From Cupriavidus gilardii (GTDB lineage Bacteria; Pseudomonadota; Gammaproteobacteria; Burkholderiales; Burkholderiaceae), in the NCBI RefSeq assembly GCF_008801915.1, contig NZ_VZOV01000027.1, positions 1 to 56,228 on the forward strand: a stretch of 56,228 bases of DNA, read 5' to 3'. The translations under genes were made by a program, and so were the position numbers. The notes under the pieces were generated by a model. It did no database searches, was not told the DNA's origin, and saw only the letters and a program-made list of their open reading frames with translations. Shown piece by piece: positions 16,366 through 24,684 of the stretch (positions are counted from its first letter, which is position 1; each line of letters begins with the position of its first letter).

Positions 16366-17331
16366 TTATCGGCGGTCCGTGCATGCCGTCCGGCATGCAC
16401 CGGGCGACACGCCCACAGTTCGCTTGAATGCGCGACTGAACGCGGCCAGCGATCCGTATCCCAACTGACTTGCCACCTCTTCCACTGACTGCCCTTCGCG
16501 ACTGAGCTTGCGAACGGCAAGACGCATCCTCAGCTCGGTCAGGTAGCGCAACGGCGATACGCCGGTGGCCAGCAGGAACCTGCGGGCAAAGACCGAGCGC
16601 GAACTGCTCGCTTCCTTCGCCAACTGCGCGACCGTCCAGTCTCGATCCGGTTGCCGGTGCATGGCCACGATTGCCATGCTGAGTCGAGGATCACGCAGCG
16701 CGCCTATCCAGCCGGATGCACCGCCGCACCCGCTTGCGACCCAGCCACGAACGATCAGGGCGGCCACGACCTCGGCCAGGCGCGCCATGATGACGGCGTG
16801 GCCCGCTCGCTCCACCTTGGATTCCCGCTCCATCGCGGCGAGCATTGGCTCGATTTCCGGTGCGCATTGCAGCAGCGTATCGACTCGCATCACTTCCGGC
16901 ATCGCCGCGACCAGCGGTTGCATGCCGCCCAAGTCCAGTTCCATACAGCCGCTGAAGAGCACAGCGCCGGACGATGGCCACACCTCGTCTCCCCGATGGG
17001 CCCCGTGCGCGCGTGCTTGATTTGAAAGAGCCGGGTCGAATGTCCGGACGTCCCCTGGCGCCGCGTCGGGCGAGGACAGCATGGAATGGTGCCCTCCCCG
17101 CGGAATCAGCAAGGCGTCGCCCGTACCGAGCGCGTGCGTTTGTCCATCCGGACTGCGTAGCCATGCCGGGCCTCGGCCGACGAAGTGAAACTGCCCCCGC
17201 CCGACCGGGTTGGCAAAACCGACGCCCGCGGCCGACCCCATGGCGATCCTGCGGAACTGGACGCTGGACAGGCGCATTCCGAGCAGCAGTTCATCGATCA
17301 GGTCGCCGCTTACGGCAATAGGCGCGGACAT
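16366..17331 (-). CDS. AraC-family regulator with cupin sensor
   Basis: 321 residues from MSAPIAVSGDLIDELL; an upstream ATG at 17373 is possible. The N-terminal cupin-type sensor (HFVGRGPAWLRSPDGQ, then GDALLIPRGGHH) precedes two C-terminal helix-turn-helix motifs. The second of these is VEEVASQLGYGSLAAFSRAF followed by the conserved GVSPGACR end. It probably controls the divergent hydrolase gene across the AT-rich 100-bp gap, which contains GATCAATATATTGA-like symmetry. The inducer is unknown. Confidence 0.85.
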   Translation of the reverse strand: MSAPIAVSGDLIDELLLGMRLSSVQFRRIAMGSAAGVGFANPVGRGQFHFVGRGPAWLRSPDGQTHALGTGDALLIPRGGHHSMLSSPDAAPGDVRTFDPALSNQARAHGAHRGDEVWPSSGAVLFSGCMELDLGGMQPLVAAMPEVMRVDTLLQCAPEIEPMLAAMERESKVERAGHAVIMARLAEVVAALIVRGWVASGCGGASGWIGALRDPRLSMAIVAMHRQPDRDWTVAQLAKEASSSRSVFARRFLLATGVSPLRYLTELRMRLAVRKLSREGQSVEEVASQLGYGSLAAFSRAFKRTVGVSPGACRTACTDRR

Positions 17332-17431
17332 AAAAACAGGACGAATGATCAATATATTGAAACCATCGATCATAGATCATCCCGACTACCCCCAACTAGA
17401 CTGGTGTCCCTACCCTCTTTGGAGCGAACTT

Positions 17432-18337
17432 GTGAGGCGCTTTTCTTTTTTTCGTGTCATGCGCGCGGCGTTGTTGGCCGTGGCCCTGGCAAGCGTGTCC
17501 TTGGCAGCAGTCGCTGCCGAAAGGCATTTCACCGTGACTGCACCGGACGGTGTCCAACTGGCGGTGCAGGAATCGGGAAATACGGACGGGCCCGCCATCG
17601 TCTTTATCCATGGACTGCTGGGCAGCCGGATCAACTGGGAAAAGCAGACCAGCAGTCCGGACCTCCAGCGCTTCCGCATCATTACCTACGATCTGCGCGG
17701 CCATGGACTCTCCGGGAAACCCGAGGACGCAGCGGCCTACCACGACGGCCGTCGCTATGCCGACGATCTGGCTGCGGTGCTGGAGGCAAGCGGAGTCAAA
17801 CGCCCGGTACTGGTGGGATGGTCTTTGGGCGGGGTCGTCATCTCGAATTACCTTGCCGCTTATGGAGACGCGGCGATTGCCGGTGCGGTGTATGTGGATG
17901 GCGTGATCGAACTGAACACGCAGCAAATCGCGCCACATCCGGAGGTGTATGCCGGTCTCGCCTCCGACGATCTGCGAACGCATCTGGACGCTGTGCGGAC
18001 CTTCCTGCGGCTGTGCTTTCACACGCAACCGGATGCGCCAACGATGGAGCGATTGCTGGCCAATGCGGCAATGGCTTCGTGGACCATGACACGGGCAACG
18101 CCGTCGATGACGGTGGCCGCCGCCGAAGGGCTGCCGAAGGCGGGGGTGCCGACACTGCTGTTGTACGGGGCCAGGGACGCTCTGGTCATGCCCCAACCGA
18201 CCATTGCACGTGCCCGGGCGCTCAACCCGCGTGTTCGAGTGAGCCTGTACGACAATTCCGGCCATGCGCCCTTCCTCGAGGAGCCGCAGCGATTCAACCG
18301 CGATCTGGAGAACTTCGTCTCCTCGGCCAATCGCTAG
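17432..18337 (+). CDS. Secreted alpha/beta hydrolase
   Basis: 301 residues. A GTG start is chosen because GGAG lies 7 bases before it; it gives a signal peptide ending SLAAVAAERH. Catalytic features are the oxyanion-hole HGLLGS, the nucleophile elbow GWSLGG, Asp in YGARDALV and His in NSGHAPFLEEP. It belongs to the broad esterase/peroxidase-like hydrolase fold, and the substrate cannot be told. It is divergent from the AraC regulator, which probably controls it. Confidence 0.85.
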   Translation: MRRFSFFRVMRAALLAVALASVSLAAVAAERHFTVTAPDGVQLAVQESGNTDGPAIVFIHGLLGSRINWEKQTSSPDLQRFRIITYDLRGHGLSGKPEDAAAYHDGRRYADDLAAVLEASGVKRPVLVGWSLGGVVISNYLAAYGDAAIAGAVYVDGVIELNTQQIAPHPEVYAGLASDDLRTHLDAVRTFLRLCFHTQPDAPTMERLLANAAMASWTMTRATPSMTVAAAEGLPKAGVPTLLLYGARDALVMPQPTIARARALNPRVRVSLYDNSGHAPFLEEPQRFNRDLENFVSSANR

Positions 18338-18453
18338 ACTGCGCTCTATCCCTCCCCGCCGCCCGCCATCCGGTCATGACGCCATTCCAGCGTAATCCTG
18401 CGTCGCTCGTTTCCGGTTAGCCACGCGGACATCCCCCGGGCTTGACCTGGAAG

Positions 18454-18492
18454 TCGGAGGCTTCGGTGGTGTCGCCGGGCCTGGGGTTCGGC
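18454..18492 (+). pseudogene. Short remnant of a CaiB-type CoA transferase C-terminus
   Basis: The frame reads SEASVVSPGLGFG, nearly identical to the end of the CoA transferase at 20680-21807 (EGASVISPGLGFG). The DNA matches too, but nothing upstream continues the homology. It lies in the gap between the hydrolase and the LysR gene. Together with the intact copy 3 kb away it suggests an old duplication and deletion. Confidence 0.5.
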
Positions 18493-18563
18493 AGGGAACG
18501 TTCTTCTCGGATGTCGCCTGGAGGATGAGACGCGGCGCGCCCTGGCGCACAACAACGTAGCGA

Positions 18564-19535
18564 TCACCTGCCCCCAGCCCCGCCCAATTCCCCGCCCCCC
18601 ATCAGCCCGGCCAACGCTTCGCCAACGGCCGCAACGCCCGGCGCATCCGCCGCGTCCTCACGCGTCACAAACACCGTACGACCGCCAGCAAACCAGCTCC
18701 CATGCCGGACCTGTCGCACCATGCCAAGCCCTGCGTAGTGTCGAACCGCGGTTTCGGGGGCGACTGTCAGCAGCCTGCTGCCGGCCACCATGCAGAGGTT
18801 GGTATGGAACGAGAATGACTCGATCTTTGGCTGCGGCGGCACGATTCCCGCGTCCAGGAATGGTGCTTCGAACAGCATGCGCGTGCTGGCGCCGCGCGGC
18901 GTGGTAATCCAGTCGTACTCGCACAGGTGCGACAGCGCCACCGAGCGCTTTCGGGCTAGCGGATGGTCCAACGCGCAGGCGACCGTCAGACGTTCTTCCC
19001 AAAGCGGCATCACGCGCATCCCGCTCGTCGCCTCCCCTTCCCTGCGCGATCCGATGCGGCCGACCATGCAGTCGATTTCCCCGCGGTCCAGCATCCCGAG
19101 CAAACCACTGACCGTCGATTCGTGGATAACGAGATGAGGGAAGCCAGGCCGTGCGGCCAATCTTGCCAACAGCCTGGGCATGGCCACCACGCCAACCAAC
19201 GGAAGGATGCCGACGTGGACGATCGGCACCGGTGCCGGCGTTGCATGGATGGCCTCCATCGCGGCGGAAAGGGCGTTCAACGCGATGCGCAGGCGTCCCA
19301 GCGCGAGCTGTCCGGTCGGCGTCAGCGCGGCCCCGCGCGTCGTGCGCTCGACCAGCGCGGCACCGAACACCGACTCGATTTCCTGAAGCATCTTTGTCGC
19401 GGCCGGCTGGCTCAGCGAAAGTTGCCCTGCGGCGGCCGACAGCGAGCCATGAGTGTCGATCAGTTCGAGGAATCGCAGATGGCGGATGCGAAGGCGATCT
19501 AGGCGCGCGCCGATACCGGCCGAATTCTTTGTCAT
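18564..19535 (-). CDS. LysR-family regulator
   Basis: 323 residues. The N-terminal winged helix shows FLELIDTHGSLSAAAGQLSL and SQPAATKMLQEIESVFGAAL. An effector-binding domain follows (VHVGILPLVGVVAMPRL, then SFHTNLCMVAGSRLLTVAPE). It is divergent from a Bug binding protein and a CoA transferase with only 99 bp between. That is the standard layout for a LysR protein that controls such a unit. A Gly/Ala-rich tail closes the protein. Confidence 0.9.
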   Translation of the reverse strand: MTKNSAGIGARLDRLRIRHLRFLELIDTHGSLSAAAGQLSLSQPAATKMLQEIESVFGAALVERTTRGAALTPTGQLALGRLRIALNALSAAMEAIHATPAPVPIVHVGILPLVGVVAMPRLLARLAARPGFPHLVIHESTVSGLLGMLDRGEIDCMVGRIGSRREGEATSGMRVMPLWEERLTVACALDHPLARKRSVALSHLCEYDWITTPRGASTRMLFEAPFLDAGIVPPQPKIESFSFHTNLCMVAGSRLLTVAPETAVRHYAGLGMVRQVRHGSWFAGGRTVFVTREDAADAPGVAAVGEALAGLMGGGELGGAGGR

Positions 19536-19634
19536 AACAAAACGTGATGACTGGATCGAAAATCAATAATTTACAGGCAAGTATGCCGCACACACAATCG
19601 GGCCCATGGCGATACAAAGAAAGGAGACAACGCA

Positions 19635-20624
19635 GTGCGCACGACAGGAAAACTCGCGGTGAGGCTGGGCCTGGCGGTGGCCGTCGCCACCCTGCTCTCC
19701 GGCGCGGCCAGGGCCAGCGACGCTCCGTTTCCGAGTCGGCCGATCCGGCTGATCGTTCCCTACGCCGCAGGCGGCGGTCCGGATGTTCTGGCGCGCAAGA
19801 CGGCCGAGGTCGTTTCACGTGAACTGGGGCAGCCCGTGGTCGTCGAGAACAAGGTCGGCGCGGGCGGCATCCTCGCTGCCGAAGTGCTTGCGCAACAGCC
19901 GGCCGATGGCTACACGCTGATGATCGGCGCATCGACACATGTCACGCAGAAGCTGATGCAGCCGTCCGTCAAGTTCGATCCCGCGACGTTCACGCATGTC
20001 ATCCGCACAGGCTTCAGCCCGCAGGTAATGGTAGTGAAGGCAGGCACGCCCTATCGCACCGTGGCGGACGTGGCGCAGGCAGCAAGAAGCGCGCCCGGTA
20101 CGCTGAATTACGCATCGGGCGGGATCGGTAGCGCCGCGCATCTTGCCGGTGCCGCGTTCGCCAATGCCGTGCGCGTCGATATGGTTCACATTCCGTACAA
20201 GGGATCGGTCGAGATCGTGCCGTCGCTGATCCGAGGCGATACGACGTTCGGTTTTCCCGTTGCCTCGACTGCAATGCCGCCATTGGCGACGGGCACGGTG
20301 CGTGCGCTGGCCGTGACGTCGGCGCATCGGTTGCCGAACCTGCCGGGGGTGCCGACGCTGAACGAGGCGCTCGGCCGCCAGGACCTGGTGTTGGACTCGT
20401 GGAGCGGCATCTGGGCACCGGCCGGCGTACCGAAGCCGGTCGTGGCGCGCCTGCATGCCGCCTTCCGGAAAGCGCTGAGCGATCCGGCGGTGCGCGACTT
20501 CTACGAGAAGGCCGCTTCGGTCATCGACCCTACGCCGACGCCCGAGGCCTTTTCCCGCTTCATCGCGGAGGAGACGGTGAAGTACCGCCGCATCGTCGAG
20601 CAGAGCCGCATTGCGCTTCAATGA
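19635..20624 (+). CDS. Bug-type periplasmic substrate-binding protein
   Basis: 329 residues, GTG start with AAGGAG 7-12 bases upstream. A signal peptide ends ARASDAPFPSRP. Bug hallmarks are PIRLIVPYAAGGGPDVLARK, VVVENKVGAGG, ADGYTLMIG and DMVHIPYKGS. These proteins bind small carboxylates or related acids. They work with TctAB permeases or as sensors, and no permease gene is nearby. It is followed by a CoA transferase, so the ligand may be an organic acid activated to a CoA thioester. Confidence 0.9.
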   Translation: MRTTGKLAVRLGLAVAVATLLSGAARASDAPFPSRPIRLIVPYAAGGGPDVLARKTAEVVSRELGQPVVVENKVGAGGILAAEVLAQQPADGYTLMIGASTHVTQKLMQPSVKFDPATFTHVIRTGFSPQVMVVKAGTPYRTVADVAQAARSAPGTLNYASGGIGSAAHLAGAAFANAVRVDMVHIPYKGSVEIVPSLIRGDTTFGFPVASTAMPPLATGTVRALAVTSAHRLPNLPGVPTLNEALGRQDLVLDSWSGIWAPAGVPKPVVARLHAAFRKALSDPAVRDFYEKAASVIDPTPTPEAFSRFIAEETVKYRRIVEQSRIALQ

Positions 20625-20631
20625 TGGCCGA

Positions 20632-20673
20632 CCGACCACAATCGACCGACCACAACCGACCGATCACAAGCGA
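20632..20673. repeat. Three tandem 14-bp repeats between Bug and CoA-transferase genes
   Basis: CCGACCACAATCGA, CCGACCACAACCGA and CCGATCACAAGCGA follow each other directly, with a partial fourth unit up to the start codon. They fill almost the whole 55-bp intergenic gap and leave no ribosome site for the next gene. Confidence 0.85.
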
Positions 20674-20679
20674 CCGAAC

Positions 20680-21807
20680 ATGACTGCCACCCCACTACCC
20701 TTCGCCCCTCTGGCCGGTATCCGCGTACTCGATTTCTCGCACGTGATCGCCGGCCCTCTGGCGACGTTCTATCTGTCGCAACTCGGCGCAACGGTGCTCA
20801 AGATGGAAAACGCCAATGGTGGCGACGTCATGCGCCGCACCGAGAAAGGCCGCCAGGGCTTTGCCGCATTGAATGCCGGCAAGGAAAGCCACACGGTCGA
20901 CCTGCGCGATCCGGCCGACCGCAAGCGTGCGCTGGACCTGGCGTCGACCTGCGATGTCGTGGTCGACAACCTGCGTCCTGGCGTGTTGGCGCGCTTCGGG
21001 CTGGGTTTCGAGGCGATCCGCTCGCTCAATCCGACGGTCGTCTATTGCACGATCTCGGGGTATGGGCGCAGCAGCGCCGACGTGGCCGAGCGCCCTGCCT
21101 ATGACCACATCATCCAGGCAGCAACCGGCATGGCGTTCATGGCCGGCACCGAGGACGATCCGCCGATCAAGACCGGCTTCCCGGTGGTCGACGCGGCCAC
21201 CGGCATGCAGGCGGCGCTGGCGATTCTTGCGGGGCTACGCGAGCGCGATCGGCTTGCGTGCGCGGTGCAGCTGGACGTATCGATGACCGGCGCGGCGCTA
21301 CAGCTGATGTACTCGTTCGCATGCGAAGCGCTGACAAACGGCGCGTCGCCTGCCAGGGTCGGCAATCAAGGCTATTCCGGCAGCCCGGCTGCGGACTTCT
21401 TCGCCACGCGGGACGGCTGGATTGCGCTTGGCGCCAATACGCCGCGACAACTGATCCGGCTGCTGGACGTGCTCGGGCTCGCCGATATGGCAGGCGATCC
21501 GCGGTATTTCGCCGAGCCGCTGAATCCGGACTCGCCGGCATCGTTTGTGCGCTCCATCAATCCAGCTGGACTGAAGGCGATCATTGCCGAACGGTTGCAC
21601 ATGCTGAATGCGGAAGAACTGGAGCAGCGCTGCGCCTTATACGGTGTGCCCGCGGCCAAGGTCCGCAGGCTGGGTGAATTCGCCACCTGGGCGCAGCGGC
21701 ATAATCAGGTGTCGACGGTTTCGCTGCATGCAGAGGGGGCTTCGGTGATTTCGCCGGGCCTTGGTTTCGGCGTGCAAACGTTCAAAGGTGGGGAGTCAGG
21801 AATCTAA
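20680..21807 (+). CDS. CaiB/BaiF family CoA transferase (family III)
   Basis: 375 residues starting MTATPLPFAPLAGIRVLDFS. It would transfer CoA between an acyl-CoA and a free acid. Conserved parts are VIAGPLATFYLSQLGATVLK, MENANGGDVMR, RPGVLARFGLGFE and the AYDHIIQAATGMAFMAG segment, including the usual active-site Asp region. The frame is open upstream to 20611, but that part encodes the tandem repeats. It is probably co-transcribed with the Bug protein under the divergent LysR. Confidence 0.9.
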   Translation: MTATPLPFAPLAGIRVLDFSHVIAGPLATFYLSQLGATVLKMENANGGDVMRRTEKGRQGFAALNAGKESHTVDLRDPADRKRALDLASTCDVVVDNLRPGVLARFGLGFEAIRSLNPTVVYCTISGYGRSSADVAERPAYDHIIQAATGMAFMAGTEDDPPIKTGFPVVDAATGMQAALAILAGLRERDRLACAVQLDVSMTGAALQLMYSFACEALTNGASPARVGNQGYSGSPAADFFATRDGWIALGANTPRQLIRLLDVLGLADMAGDPRYFAEPLNPDSPASFVRSINPAGLKAIIAERLHMLNAEELEQRCALYGVPAAKVRRLGEFATWAQRHNQVSTVSLHAEGASVISPGLGFGVQTFKGGESGI

Positions 21808-21878
21808 GCCAAACAACAAACGTGGCGATCCAATCCCTGCGGATGCAGCAGAATACGATTTTGCACGAAGCACGACCG

Positions 21879-22358
21879 ATGAAGATCCGACGCGGCCTCG
21901 AATGCGAGGCGCCCTTGCTGACTGAAATCGCCAACAAAGCCAAGGCGCATTGGCCATATACCCAGGCCCAGCTTCAAGCATGGCGCGAGGACCTGACAAT
22001 CACAGGTTCCTATGTCGCGCAATCGTTGACCTACGTTGCGGAAATCGACGGATCGATCGCCGGATTTCATTCGGTATTTCCGACGGACGCCGTGACATGG
22101 GCGCTCGAGCATCTTTGGGTCGCACCGGATTACATGCGGCGTGGTGTTGGACGAGCCCTGCTGCGGCATGCGGCGGCGTTGGCTGCCGGTCACGGCGTCA
22201 AGCATCTGACCATCGATGCGGAGCCGTATGCCGAACCGTTCTATCTCGCCTGCGGGGCGCAACGGATTGGCACCGTCGCGGCTCCACTGGACGGAGAACC
22301 GTTGCGCCAGCGGCCCCAGATGCTGCTCGCGACGTCGCGTGACCTGGCTCGCCAATAG
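21879..22358 (+). CDS. GNAT N-acetyltransferase
   Basis: 159 residues from MKIRRGLECEAPLLTEIANK. Further starts at 21843 and 21822 remain open. The acetyl-CoA-binding motif A is visible as LWVAPDYMRRGVGRALLRHA, followed by HLTIDAEPYAEPFYLACGAQ, the usual C-terminal strand/helix. The substrate is unknown. It stands alone between the CoA-transferase unit and the TetR gene. Confidence 0.85.
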   Translation: MKIRRGLECEAPLLTEIANKAKAHWPYTQAQLQAWREDLTITGSYVAQSLTYVAEIDGSIAGFHSVFPTDAVTWALEHLWVAPDYMRRGVGRALLRHAAALAAGHGVKHLTIDAEPYAEPFYLACGAQRIGTVAAPLDGEPLRQRPQMLLATSRDLARQ

Positions 22359-22461
22359 AGACAATCAAGTCAAACCGTGACTTCCCTGCCCTGCACGCCG
22401 TCATGCATGCGGACGGATTGTCCCGATGCCGCCCCTTGAATACATGACACCCATCATCTAA

Positions 22462-22485
22462 TATGCTGTCCATCGACTCAGCATA
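22462..22485. promoter_or_regulatory. Inverted repeat, probable TetR autoregulatory operator
   Basis: TATGCTG and CAGCATA, perfect 7-bp arms with a 10-bp spacer, end 10 bp before the TetR-family start codon. Placement fits autorepression. Confidence 0.55.
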
Positions 22486-22495
22486 GAGAAGCATC

Positions 22496-23182
22496 ATGCC
22501 GCGCTCCTCCCGCGAAAAAGCCGGTCAGAACCGTGAAGCGATCGAGCAGGCGTCGTCGCGCCTGTTCCGCGAACACGGTTTGACGGGCATCAGCGTGGCC
22601 GATGTGATGGGAGCCGCCGGCTTGACCCACGGCGGTTTCTACAGCCATTTCGCGTCCAAGGACGCGCTGGCCGCCACCGCCTGCGATCGCGCGTTTGCCG
22701 AGGCGCTGGAGCGATGGCGGCAGCGCATCGACGCCCATCCCGGGGACGCCGATGCGGCGCGCGCCGCGGTGGTCGTGCCCTATCTGTCGGAGCGGCATCG
22801 CGATGCGCCTGGGGCGGGATGCGCCGGCGTCGCGCTTGCGGCCGACGTCGCGCGCGAGAGCGCGGACAAGCCGGTTCGCCAGTCCTATATCGACGGCCTC
22901 GAAGGGTTGATCGCGCAGTGGGAGCGCACGCTGCCGGGCCCGGGCGATACGCGGCGTGACAGGGCGCTGGCCGAAATGGCGATGATGATGGGCGCCGTGA
23001 TGCTGGCCCGCGCCACGCAGGGCGCGCCGCTGTCCGAGCAGATTCTTTCCGCGACGCTTGCCGCGCTGACCCGGCCCGTCGCCGGGGAAGATCGACCGCC
23101 CTCCCGCAACGCCGCTGACACCGCCAAGACCTCGACCCGAGGCAAGAAGCGAACCTCCCGCCCGGCGGCCCCCGAAGACTGA
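22496..23182 (+). CDS. TetR/AcrR-family repressor
   Basis: 228 residues. The helix-turn-helix region is ISVADVMGAAGLTHGGFYSH with FASKDALA, in the class that controls efflux or stress genes. The ligand domain includes GAGCAGVALAADVARES. A Lys/Arg/Pro-rich tail of about 30 residues is probably disordered. GAGAAG precedes the ATG. The MFS gene starts 152 bp downstream on the same strand and is the likely target. Confidence 0.9.
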   Translation: MPRSSREKAGQNREAIEQASSRLFREHGLTGISVADVMGAAGLTHGGFYSHFASKDALAATACDRAFAEALERWRQRIDAHPGDADAARAAVVVPYLSERHRDAPGAGCAGVALAADVARESADKPVRQSYIDGLEGLIAQWERTLPGPGDTRRDRALAEMAMMMGAVMLARATQGAPLSEQILSATLAALTRPVAGEDRPPSRNAADTAKTSTRGKKRTSRPAAPED

Positions 23183-23334
23183 CCGGTCGCAGCACGCTGC
23201 CGGGCGTGCGGCCTCATTCGATTTGCCATGTCGTTTCGTTCCCCATCATCGGGAACGCCGGCCTCCTTTTGCTTTTTTTTATCGAGCAGCGCGTATCCAC
23301 CGTCGAATCCACCCTCCTTTCCCCGACCTCGAAC

Positions 23335-24630
23335 ATGTTTGCTGAACTGCTTGCGCGCCGCCTGGAGCGGCACGGCATCCACTACGCCTGGATCGTTGCA
23401 GCACTGGGCTTCCTTGTCATGCTGACCACCGCGGCGGCGCTCGGACTGCCGGGGGCATTGCTGGTGCCGCTGTCGAACGAACACGGCTGGAACACCGACA
23501 GGATTTCGACCGTACTGGCCATTCGCTTTGCGCTGTTCGGGCTGATGGCGCCCTTCGCGGCCATGCTGATCGACCGCTATGGCGTGCGCCGCATCGTATT
23601 TATGGCCCTGGCCTTGATCGCCGGCGGCATGGGGTTCGGCATGGTGGCCACCACGCTGTGGCAGCTGTTCATCGCATGGGGCCTGATGCTGGGCGCCGGC
23701 TCTGGCATGACGGCGCTGGTGCTGGGCGCGGTCATTGCCAATCGCTGGTTCAGCCAGCGGCGAGGGCTTGTGATCGGCATCCTGACCGCGAGCGCGGCAA
23801 CCGGCCAACTCGCCTTCCTGCCGTTGGCCGCCTGGCTGATCGAGCATGTCAGCTGGCGCACCGCTGTGTTGCCGGTTTTGCTGGCGTGTGCGCTGCTGGC
23901 GCTGCTGGTCGCCGCGCTGATGCGCAATCGTCCTTCCGACGTCGGGCTGCTGCCGTTCGGCGAGGCGCCCGGCACCTCGGTCGCGGCAGCGCCCGCCGCA
24001 CCAATGCGATGGTCCGGCCCGTTCCTGGTATTGCGGGAAGCGATCCGAAACCGCACGTTCTGGGTGCTGGCCGGAACGTTCTTCATCTGCGGCCTGAGCA
24101 CCAACGGCTTGATCCAGACGCATTTCATCGCGCTGTGCGGCGACTTTGGCATGGGGCCGGTGCCCGCCGCATCGGCGCTCGCCATGATGGGCGCGTTCGA
24201 CTTCGTCGGCACGATCCTGTCCGGATGGCTGTCGGATCGCTATGACAACCGCAAGCTGCTGTTCTGGTACTACGCGCTGCGCGGGCTGTCGCTGTTCTGG
24301 CTGCCCCACTCCACCTTCACGCTGGTCGGCCTGTCCGTGTTCGCGATGTTCTACGGCCTGGACTGGATCGCGACGGTGCCGCCCACCGTCAAGCTGGCGG
24401 GCAGCGCGTTCGGCAAGGAGCGTGCGGCGATGGTGTTTGGCTGGGTGTTTGCCGCCCACCAGGTGGGTGCGGCCGTTGCCGCCTATGGCGCGGGCATGAC
24501 GCGCACGCTGCTGCTGACCTATACGCCGGCGCTGTATGCCGCGGGCGCGATGTGCCTGGTCGCGGCGGCGATGGCGATGATGGCCCGCGGTCCGCGGCCG
24601 GCGGTGGTGCCGGCTCCTGCGCAAGCCTGA
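23335..24630 (+). CDS. MFS transporter (oxalate/formate antiporter-like class)
   Basis: 431 residues, about 12 membrane helices. The start MFAELLARRLERHGIHYAWI is chosen because the upstream extension (from 23206) does not look like transporter sequence. The loop 2-3 motif appears as MLIDRYGVRRI and its repeat as GWLSDRYDNRKLL. A His/Gly-rich cluster is absent. The substrate is probably a small organic anion, by similarity of layout only. It follows the TetR gene. Confidence 0.85.
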   Translation: MFAELLARRLERHGIHYAWIVAALGFLVMLTTAAALGLPGALLVPLSNEHGWNTDRISTVLAIRFALFGLMAPFAAMLIDRYGVRRIVFMALALIAGGMGFGMVATTLWQLFIAWGLMLGAGSGMTALVLGAVIANRWFSQRRGLVIGILTASAATGQLAFLPLAAWLIEHVSWRTAVLPVLLACALLALLVAALMRNRPSDVGLLPFGEAPGTSVAAAPAAPMRWSGPFLVLREAIRNRTFWVLAGTFFICGLSTNGLIQTHFIALCGDFGMGPVPAASALAMMGAFDFVGTILSGWLSDRYDNRKLLFWYYALRGLSLFWLPHSTFTLVGLSVFAMFYGLDWIATVPPTVKLAGSAFGKERAAMVFGWVFAAHQVGAAVAAYGAGMTRTLLLTYTPALYAAGAMCLVAAAMAMMARGPRPAVVPAPAQA

Positions 24631-24684
24631 TGGACAGCATCCTGCCGCCGCTTCGGGGGCGTTGACCGGAGCAAGCGTGTCTTG

